DNA of 64,000 bases from Olivibacter jilunii (lineage in GTDB: Bacteria > Bacteroidota > Bacteroidia > Sphingobacteriales > Sphingobacteriaceae). Location: positions 620,001 to 684,000 of the forward strand of contig NZ_LR027849.1 in the NCBI RefSeq assembly GCF_900607235.1, given 5' to 3'. Positions 58,400 through 64,000 of the stretch are shown in pieces; position 1 is the first letter of the stretch; every line of letters begins with the position of its first letter. Position numbers and translations under genes: made by a program. The notes beneath the pieces are model-generated. The model saw only the letters and a list, made by a program, of their open reading frames with translations, was not told the origin of the DNA and searched no databases.

Positions 58400-60016
58400 A
58401 TGAGTGCGAAGGAGGTGGATGTTTCTCAGATTATAGTGAAAGGTGGGTTGTTATTGGATATAGATTTTAAAAATGAGTGTTTGATCGATTTCCATAATAG
58501 GAACCATGTAGTTCGGTTTTCTGAGTTGACTGAGAATGGAACCTGTTTCCAATTCGTTTGGGATGATTACCAAAAAAAAGTTTTCCCGAAGTTTAAACAG
58601 GAAAATTATGACGGTAATGTAAGTATAGGAAAGGATATTATGGCCTTGCCATTTTTTGGAGTATTGGTAACGATCCCTAAAGAAATCCTTCAGAAGCCCT
58701 TCCTCAATGTGGAGGAGATTGATAAAATTAACAAAAGCAGCAAACAACAGGGGTGGAACTTTCAAATGATGGATGATGCTACCTTTAACAGGTTTCACCG
58801 CAGACAGATACCGACGATCGACGTTGCCGGGCTTAAATTTTTCGTGGACAGCCGATTGGGTGAACTCCGTGAACATGATAGTATCATATCATCCATTCCA
58901 TTAAGCAATGAATTTCTCAGTGTCTCCGGCAAAACCTATCAGTGCTTTTTTCACCTTCCTTCTAAGAAAGTTATGGAAGTAGATCCATTCACGGATAAGG
59001 CGCCTGCAGATGTGGTTATGCTAACGATCCCGCACCCGTTAAGGATGGACCCTGTCGGATGGAACTTTCGTGCCGGAAGAAACGGACTGGAATTGCTTTA
59101 TGATTATCCGGTTCAACGGAATTTAAAGGCCGGAGTTATCGCTCTTACCGATGAGAATATAAAATCGGTAAACCGCTTTTTTCGCCGGCAGGATATTTTC
59201 AACGAGCTGGAATTAAAAACCATTGAAGCAAAGGAGAGCCGGTTTGCCGCAAAGCCCGGAGATATCATTCTCTACAATGTGCTTTATGAAATTGATACTG
59301 AGAATAAGCTATTGATTGAAGTAAAGAACCCCAATAAGGTATATTACTACGATAAAGCAGATGAAAATGGTTTTTATCATTTTCATCAGTCTTGGAGTGA
59401 AGATTTAAAAATAGGAAAGGCGGAGAGGGGGAGTGGGACCATCAGTGTTCCAGCTGAGATTTTTTCGAAGAAGCAGATTGGTGAGGAGCGAATCCGTGCT
59501 CTCAACTGGAAAAGTTTTGATAATGAGTGGAGATTTCGGATACTGGACCGGGAATTAGCTGATCGAATAAACGGACAGCTCCCCCGGGTCATGGTTGGTG
59601 GGGAGCAGTTTGTGCTTGATCCGGATTTTAATAAACTGATTGAAGCGTGGAATTTCAGGAAGCAGATTGATCTGAATAAAGCATGCTATTATGATGATAG
59701 TTTTATTTTGTTTCATAATCCCAAGACCTGCCAGCAAATCAAATTTGATTACAATATGATTAACGTACCTGAGGGATTCCGGCTCTTGCGTTTTGATGGA
59801 TATAATTCACTCGACCCAATGGGTAATTGGTATGGGGATGAAGTAAACCTTCACTTGGAACAAATTCTGAGAGTTCCGCCGGACTTTAAACCTGGAGTTG
59901 ATTTGGTTCCCGTGGAAGGAAGTAAGGTAGGTGAGCTTATGGCAAAGAATAGGCAATATCTTTCAGGTTTGTCCGAAAGGAGAGATAGAAGAAAATCCAA
60001 AGGAAATGGTTTATAG
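58400..60016 (+). CDS. Family R protein R7 (four modules)
   Basis: 538 aa, the largest member. Module starts near residues 11, 139, 290 and 398; each opens with a 'G..y.vD....eL' strand. Good motifs are 'LKFFVDSRLGELREHDS', 'VVMLTIPHPLRMDPVGW' and 'GEQFVLDPDFNKLIEAW' with 'FRLLRFDGYNSLDPMGNW'. 'QRNLKAGVIALTDENIKSV' in the middle is the segment that ends R3 and R4, so the protein looks like a fusion of two two-module proteins. It lies 15 kb from the others, outside the traF-traG gap. Soluble; basic tail. Confidence 0.75.
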   Translation: MSAKEVDVSQIIVKGGLLLDIDFKNECLIDFHNRNHVVRFSELTENGTCFQFVWDDYQKKVFPKFKQENYDGNVSIGKDIMALPFFGVLVTIPKEILQKPFLNVEEIDKINKSSKQQGWNFQMMDDATFNRFHRRQIPTIDVAGLKFFVDSRLGELREHDSIISSIPLSNEFLSVSGKTYQCFFHLPSKKVMEVDPFTDKAPADVVMLTIPHPLRMDPVGWNFRAGRNGLELLYDYPVQRNLKAGVIALTDENIKSVNRFFRRQDIFNELELKTIEAKESRFAAKPGDIILYNVLYEIDTENKLLIEVKNPNKVYYYDKADENGFYHFHQSWSEDLKIGKAERGSGTISVPAEIFSKKQIGEERIRALNWKSFDNEWRFRILDRELADRINGQLPRVMVGGEQFVLDPDFNKLIEAWNFRKQIDLNKACYYDDSFILFHNPKTCQQIKFDYNMINVPEGFRLLRFDGYNSLDPMGNWYGDEVNLHLEQILRVPPDFKPGVDLVPVEGSKVGELMAKNRQYLSGLSERRDRRKSKGNGL

Positions 60017-60078
60017 GCATTTACTGCATTCCTTAATAGGGTTTTAAAATTGGGATTTAGCGGGAAGAAAGGGAGAGT

Positions 60079-60414
60079 ATGGAAAGGTGTGGGGCAGTGG
60101 GGTACATTTTTACTCCTATCTATGATCGGAACGAAAGGGCCATAAATATTCAGGAAGATAGGATTCGGCACTATGCCGATCGTTTTAATCTGGATTTGTT
60201 GAAACTGTTCATTGATAACGGTTGCAGTCTTTCGAATCGTACAGGGTGGTCAGTTATGCTGATGTATCTGTCTTCCAATTTTGGGAAGGTGAAATATATT
60301 ATTGTGAAATGTCGGGAGCAGGTCGCGCCGGATGCTATACAACTTGCATTTGTTGAGCAGCACCTGCACCGGCTGGGGGTTCGATTGTTGTGTGTGGAAG
60401 GATGGAGCGATTAA
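60079..60414 (+). CDS. Degenerate serine-recombinase N-terminal domain
   Basis: 111 aa. 'GYIFTPIYDRNERAINIQEDRIRHYADRFNLDLLKLFIDNGCSLSNRTGWSVMLMYL' follows the resolvase pattern 'YiRvStd.Q....Qe..i..ya...nl.l...f.D.G.Sg...R.g...ml', and '...QLAFVEQHLHRLGVRLLCVEGW' fits the end of the catalytic domain. The catalytic Ser position (in Y.RVS) is not Ser, and the 'DRL.R' Arg pair is absent, so it is unlikely to cut DNA. No C-terminal DNA-binding domain. It may be a relic or a regulatory protein. Confidence 0.6.
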   Translation: MERCGAVGYIFTPIYDRNERAINIQEDRIRHYADRFNLDLLKLFIDNGCSLSNRTGWSVMLMYLSSNFGKVKYIIVKCREQVAPDAIQLAFVEQHLHRLGVRLLCVEGWSD

Positions 60415-60722
60415 ATTTAGATGAAGCGGGTTATTATAGAGGGCCATGGAAACCATATAGCTGAAATAGTATTTGTTCTTCAAGGTTAAGGATTAGGTGA
60501 ACTCTACCATCAATATCCAAATACAATGCTGCATCTTGGTCTTTTTTATCATTGTTTAAATTGATTCTTCAAATGATTGTTCAACGCTCGTTGAAGAATT
60601 TTGAAGAACTAGAATTTATTTTCGACAGAAGTAGTACACTCAGCTAATTTTTTAGTCTTTCAATTATACAGTGAACCTATCCTTCTACTGATGAAAGAAC
60701 TTATATCTCTAAATACAATTTT
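60415..60722 (+). other. Gene-free stretch before the zinc-ribbon gene
   Basis: 308 bp with no supported gene; a 22-codon reading at 60421-60489 is too short to claim. AT-rich. Nothing else recognised. Confidence 0.5.
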
Positions 60723-61409
60723 ATGAAACACATAGCAAATTTACCTGACCTGGAAAAGGATTTTATGGAAATGAAAGCGCAACTTGAAAAAGACTGTGGC
60801 AGAGTCATTAGTGATCATGAGGTGCGGCAATCCATGGCTTTTATGAAATTACTTGCTGATATAGTTGTTGATCTCGCCATGGAGGAATATAAACTGCAAG
60901 GTAAGTTAAGTAAAAATCCCGAGGGTTTTCATTATGATGGAGACCGACCTGTATGTGTAATTTGCAAGGGGCATGCATCCGGAGAAAGGTCATGGTATGA
61001 TTCCAACGGTTTAAAGTGTATACATTGTCAATCCGCAATAAACCAAGGTGTTATTCCGGAAAGTGTTGCTAAAACGGAAGATGGTCATTATACCTTAGCA
61101 GAATTGCAACACCTATTCAATGCCAAACCTTCTACCATACGGAAAATGGTGAAGCTCAATATAATAAAGGAACGTATCATATTAAATTTGGAAGAGAAGA
61201 AAGTTCATTTCCGTCTCTTTTTACTGGATGACACGCCGGGGTTTTTTCCTCCCAAAGATTTGCTGAAGGTAGGAGGTCCTGTTAAAGAGGTCGATGAAAA
61301 TGGGAATGAAGAGTATGCGTTTTATCCCTGGTATTATTTTGTTGATCCAATCGAGCATTTAAAGGAATATGACATCGTTCATTATTTAAAAATTACCAGC
61401 CAACAATAG
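60723..61409 (+). CDS. Zinc-ribbon and helix-turn-helix-like protein
   Basis: 228 aa. Helical N terminus, then a four-Cys zinc-ribbon: Cys78, Cys81, Cys99, Cys102 (CVIC...CIHC). Next comes 'YTLAELQHLFNAKPSTIRKMVKLNIIKERI' at ~123-150, which looks like a helix-turn-helix. The C-terminal part 'FRLFLLDDTPGFFPPKDLL' and 'YPWYYFVDPIEHLKEYDIVHYL' is unrecognised. Possibly a DNA-binding regulator. AT-rich region. Confidence 0.6.
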   Translation: MKHIANLPDLEKDFMEMKAQLEKDCGRVISDHEVRQSMAFMKLLADIVVDLAMEEYKLQGKLSKNPEGFHYDGDRPVCVICKGHASGERSWYDSNGLKCIHCQSAINQGVIPESVAKTEDGHYTLAELQHLFNAKPSTIRKMVKLNIIKERIILNLEEKKVHFRLFLLDDTPGFFPPKDLLKVGGPVKEVDENGNEEYAFYPWYYFVDPIEHLKEYDIVHYLKITSQQ

Positions 61410-61473
61410 TTTCGTTTAGCGTGTAGGTAAGGTCTTTAAAATTGGTGTCAATTTGCAATTCTTAATGGAAGAT

Positions 61474-61884
61474 TCAAGGTTGCTGTATGGATATAGACTG
61501 TTGTTTATTTTCAATTGGCTGAGGATAAATAATCTTGTCCTCCTGATCATTGGAGAAAATAGCAAAGAAGCAAGGAACGGGATACTGTTTCAATGGACGT
61601 TCAAAGACTAAGCCTGCATCAATGTCCACTTTAAGGCTTTGGACCGGATTAAATAGCGGAGACAATTTATCATAGTGATTTTCCTCTAGCCAGTCGAACA
61701 TATGTCCCAGCAATACACCAATTTGGTAAATGTTCTCTTTAACAAAGGGTTCCAGGCATACGAACCGTTTACTATTCTCGAATTCATAACGTTCAAATGT
61801 ACACTGAATAAAATACACCTGATCGATACAGGATAGTTCATTATTATTCTTTGAAGTAACCAACTTAAATCTTTCAGTTTGCAT
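61474..61884 (-). CDS. Hypothetical protein
   Basis: 136 aa, no signal peptide. Opens MQTERFKLVTSKNNNELSCIDQ and has 'CTFERYEFENSKRFVCLEPFVKENIYQIGVLLGHMFDWLEE' and a proline-rich end. Mixed alpha/beta. It is opposite to the zinc-ribbon gene (convergent, 64 bp gap). No domain recognised. Confidence 0.55.
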   Translation of the reverse strand: MQTERFKLVTSKNNNELSCIDQVYFIQCTFERYEFENSKRFVCLEPFVKENIYQIGVLLGHMFDWLEENHYDKLSPLFNPVQSLKVDIDAGLVFERPLKQYPVPCFFAIFSNDQEDKIIYPQPIENKQQSISIQQP

Positions 61885-62002
61885 AGTGAAGTATTTTTGT
61901 GATTAAAAAAGGGAAGTATACTCGAATTTAAACTAAATTTGTTATATCTATGTTGGGATTTGACAAAAATGGGGATTTATTAATGATTGTTATCTGAATT
62001 GT

Positions 62003-62371
62003 TTAGCCTTGCAAAAGATCTTTCCTTGGCAGTGTATCTTGAAAATTGGAATGTTGCTCGCCGACCACACGCAATTGGCTGAGGTTTGTATAGTTTCGCA
62101 TATGAATTCGAAGCGGTATATTGTTACCCTGTCCGAGTTGGTTGGATAACCACCCAATGCAGAAATATGGTTCTTTAATTGATGACTTATGACATGCCAT
62201 CGCTCGAATGAGGTTCGGATTAAATTCGTTTTCCTCCTTAGCTATGGTGCAGGATAGATTTTTATGCAGCATTTCATCATAGCCATCCGGAATATCAAAG
62301 GGATTCGTTGATTTCTTCCAGGGACATTTTGCGCATTGTACTACATGCTTCAATTTTCTTTCTCCCTTCAT
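62003..62371 (-). CDS. DUF6283-like protein with CPW and CIGWL motifs
   Basis: 122 aa. 'VQCAKCPWKKSTNPFDIPDGYDEMLHKNLSCTIA' and 'AMACHKSSIKEPYFCIGWLSNQLGQGNNIPLRI' match the pattern of the phage/plasmid family DUF6283 ('C..CPWR......IP.gy......h.....', 'aCH.s....C.GWL', 'N..LR'). Several Cys and His could bind metal. Soluble. Function unknown; typical of mobile elements. Confidence 0.65.
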   Translation of the reverse strand: MKGERKLKHVVQCAKCPWKKSTNPFDIPDGYDEMLHKNLSCTIAKEENEFNPNLIRAMACHKSSIKEPYFCIGWLSNQLGQGNNIPLRIHMRNYTNLSQLRVVGEQHSNFQDTLPRKDLLQG

Positions 62372-62468
62372 TTTTGGAAAGTATTAATACCGGCAATTTA
62401 AATCAATTTAAACAAATAGTGTTCATTGTCTGCAAGCCTAAACGGTAAATATTTATATTCAAGAAAAC

Positions 62469-62504
62469 TTTTGTTTTAAGAGTATTTTATTGTTTATACA
62501 TTTG
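62469..62504 (+). promoter_or_regulatory. Bacteroidetes promoter directly before 62513
   Basis: TTTTG (62469-62473), 23 bp, then TACATTTG (62497-62504), a full TAnnTTTG match. The transcript would begin almost at the ATG (62513), implying a very short leader. Confidence 0.5.
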
Positions 62505-62512
62505 CGACAGCT

Positions 62513-62731
62513 ATGACACTTGCAGAGTTAAAGGATTATTTCGATAAAAACCCACCTCCCCTGGAGGTTAATTGGAAACCCTGGGCAAAGATTATTAATA
62601 GTAGAGTATTCCTGGAGAATGCCTATATGTGCATTGAAAATTTTAATGGAAATTATGAAAGGTGTCCGGAATATTGGCATTTAAAAGAACTATATGAGGA
62701 TATAATAGCGGATAAAATCCAGCCTCTTTAG
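62513..62731 (+). CDS. Small hypothetical protein
   Basis: 72 aa. 'MTLAELKDYFDKNPPPLEVNWKPWAKIINSRVFLENAYMCIENFNGNYERCPEYWHLKELYEDI' is a compact helical protein. The layout 'L.e.f....Pp..l.l.pw..I.D...Fv.....' fits small DUF-type proteins common in Bacteroidetes, probably DUF6965, but this is from memory. Preceded by a good promoter; convergent with the CoiA-like gene. Confidence 0.5.
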   Translation: MTLAELKDYFDKNPPPLEVNWKPWAKIINSRVFLENAYMCIENFNGNYERCPEYWHLKELYEDIIADKIQPL

Positions 62732-62801
62732 AGTTAATGCAAAGATCTTGATAATAGAAAGACATTTTAAATGGCACTCGGGGAGCCGCATTTTCTGCAT
62801 T

Positions 62802-63626
62802 TCAGAATCTTCTCCGTTTAACCTCCGATCGGCGCTGGAATTTAAGGTTAGACTGGATGCTTCCCGGATGACTATTTTGCCGTCGACGGTGAAATATCAC
62901 AGTTCGGTTTACCGATTCTTTGTTGAATTGATTTATACTATTATTGGTATTCTGGGCCCAACGTAGCCAACTCCCGTTTTGGGCGCCCTTTATGAAAAAT
63001 TCGCGTGGTATTATTGCAAGTACGGCGTAGTTTCCAATGCGTTTAGGGAACACGCAATAAAGATGGTTTCGCATATCCTTGGGGTCATTTATTGATTCAG
63101 TGCCCCGGAAGTCAAAAATTATCGGTACAGTACTATATGACCAAGCAGTAGGAAAGTGTTCGTCCGGAAAGGCTACACAAAATACTGCCTCTTTTATTTC
63201 TTGAAAATCATCTTTCCGACTGAAAAATCTCGTATAATCATTTTTTAGTCGTGTGCCATCAACAACCCAGACCATTTTTTTGTAAAAGGCCTCACGCAAA
63301 TTTCGCTCTTGGGGAACAATATGCGAATGTTGGAATTCAATTACCAGTTTATGCAGGGTGTAAATGTCGGCAATATGCTTTTCTCCCGTTTGTTCATCGC
63401 ATAAAGAGGTTTCCTGCCACTCTTCAGGGAAGTTGTTTTTCCATGAGCGATGCCATTCTGTTTCGTTTTCCCACCACGGATCACAATTGCGGATTTTTTT
63501 ATGTGCCCAGTGGCTTATTTTGATCTCACCGCATTTAGCAATTAACTCTGCACTGCAAATTGGACAGACACCCACAGCACCTTTGGTCGCTTCGGTCTTT
63601 TTACTATCAACCAATGCAAATTTCAT
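62802..63626 (-). CDS. Competence protein CoiA-like family protein
   Basis: 274 aa. N-terminal 'CPICSAELIAKCGEIKISHWAHK' (zinc-ribbon plus the 'HFAH'-like motif) and 'WWENETEWHRSWKNNFPE', then 'HIADIYTLHKLVIEFQHSHI', 'FYKKMVWVVDG', are typical of CoiA-like nuclease-fold proteins. 'E.......H.AD.......iEFQ.S' gives the putative PD-(D/E)XK-type catalytic residues. In competent bacteria CoiA acts in DNA uptake; on mobile elements its role is unclear. Cytoplasmic. Confidence 0.75.
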   Translation of the reverse strand: MKFALVDSKKTEATKGAVGVCPICSAELIAKCGEIKISHWAHKKIRNCDPWWENETEWHRSWKNNFPEEWQETSLCDEQTGEKHIADIYTLHKLVIEFQHSHIVPQERNLREAFYKKMVWVVDGTRLKNDYTRFFSRKDDFQEIKEAVFCVAFPDEHFPTAWSYSTVPIIFDFRGTESINDPKDMRNHLYCVFPKRIGNYAVLAIIPREFFIKGAQNGSWLRWAQNTNNSINQFNKESVNRTVIFHRRRQNSHPGSIQSNLKFQRRSEVKRRRF

Positions 63627-63752
63627 TTATGGGTAGTTTTGTACTCTTTTTGATTGTGACTAGGTAAATATAATGAATTCATTATGTTATTGGTGGTATT
63701 TGCAGGTAAATTTACAGGAAAAATAATACGCAGGATGTCATTAACTATGCGC

Positions 63753-64000
63753 TTAATCCCGAAAATTTTCTGGGTATAGCGTATCCATGGAATCGGATTG
63801 CCAAAATTCTTTACTTTCAACATCCATAATGGTCAATCTGCCCGAATGACCGGCTCCCGTATCAAGGTTTGTAATGTTCAGGATTGTAGATGGCTTGTCG
63901 CAACCCCAATGAGTCAACGGGGTATGTCCAATGAAGATATCGCTGAAGTTTGTCCTTATTTTGAAGTCGTTCTCACCTCCATTACTTTCTTTCCATGCCA
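63753..64000 (-). CDS. Metallophosphoesterase, C-terminal part (runs off window)
   Basis: The last 82 residues read on the minus strand, with the stop at 63753-63755. 'FIGHTPLTHWG' and 'NITNLDTGAGHSGRLTIMDVESKEFWQSD' are the C-terminal hallmarks of calcineurin-like Ser/Thr phosphoesterases (His and Asp metal ligands in 'GHT' and 'NLDTGAG'). The N-terminal metal-binding motifs lie outside the window. Another minus-strand reading at 63623-63823 is a shadow of this gene. Confidence 0.85.
   Translation of the reverse strand, partial: AWKESNGGENDFKIRTNFSDIFIGHTPLTHWGCDKPSTILNITNLDTGAGHSGRLTIMDVESKEFWQSDSMDTLYPENFRD

Noticed and set aside
63623-63823. Minus-strand reading of 66 codons
   Set aside because: It lies over the in-frame C terminus of the metallophosphoesterase (63753 onward), which has strong family motifs, so this is a shadow.
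1-64000. tRNA genes, attachment sites, integrase or relaxase
   Set aside because: None could be recognised, so the element's ends and mobilisation genes are not in the window.

Overview
The window is about 64 kb of a Bacteroidota (Bacteroidetes) genome, most likely Chitinophagaceae or Sphingobacteriaceae. The pointers are Bacteroidetes-type promoters (TTTG, about 20 bp, then TAnnTTTG), weak ribosome binding sites, a DUF4134/DUF4133/TraG-to-TraN conjugation cluster of the CTnDOT type, and a PRTRC cassette. Nearly all of it reads as the interior of one integrative and conjugative element (ICE) or large conjugative plasmid. No integrase, relaxase, coupling ATPase, ParA or primase is visible, so both ends of the element lie outside, or its right end lies near the right edge.

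Layout. (1) 1-3692, minus strand: a tandem array of six paralogous proteins of about 205-215 aa (family L, the first cut by the window edge), driven by a promoter near 3750. (2) 3855-5486: a small plus-strand gene and a tandem gene+terminator duplication. (3) 5645-16153, minus strand: a maintenance block with the PRTRC genes (ThiF-like, B, F, C, E), many small hypotheticals, an SSB-like protein with a DDLPF tail, a protein with an internal duplication, and a DUF932 protein. (4) 16.2-30 kb: a looser cargo and regulatory region with a PP-loop PAPS-reductase-like protein, a 109-nt nested hairpin, a class-C beta-lactamase-like hydrolase, an alpha/beta hydrolase operon, a Cys-rich lipoprotein with a small partner, and three ~400-aa paralogs resembling RteC-type proteins. 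(5) 30.1-57.5 kb, plus strand: the conjugation operon: TraE (DUF4134), a DUF1896-like protein, an 1841-aa methylase-helicase, TraF (DUF4133), a 6-kb run of modular paralogs (family R) between traF and traG, TraG ATPase, three TraI/TerB-like secreted paralogs, TraJ, TraK, TraL-like, a cytosine methyltransferase that appears to be dual-coded, TraM, TraN, a DUF3945-like protein and two further DNA methyltransferases. (6) 58.4-64 kb: a four-module family R protein, a degenerate serine-recombinase domain, a zinc-ribbon protein, small unknowns, a CoiA-like protein and the 3' end of a metallophosphoesterase.

How it fits together. TraE, F, G, J, K, L, M and N would build the envelope-spanning type IV secretion channel. 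Four methyltransferases in the same transcription direction could protect incoming DNA in recipients. PRTRC, the SSB-like protein and DUF932 probably serve maintenance. The most novel content is two unrelated, expanded families: the six-copy family L array and the modular family R proteins (seven genes, about 16 copies of a ~130-aa module). I recognise no known domain in either. Identifications come from motif reading and memory of the families; no search was run.
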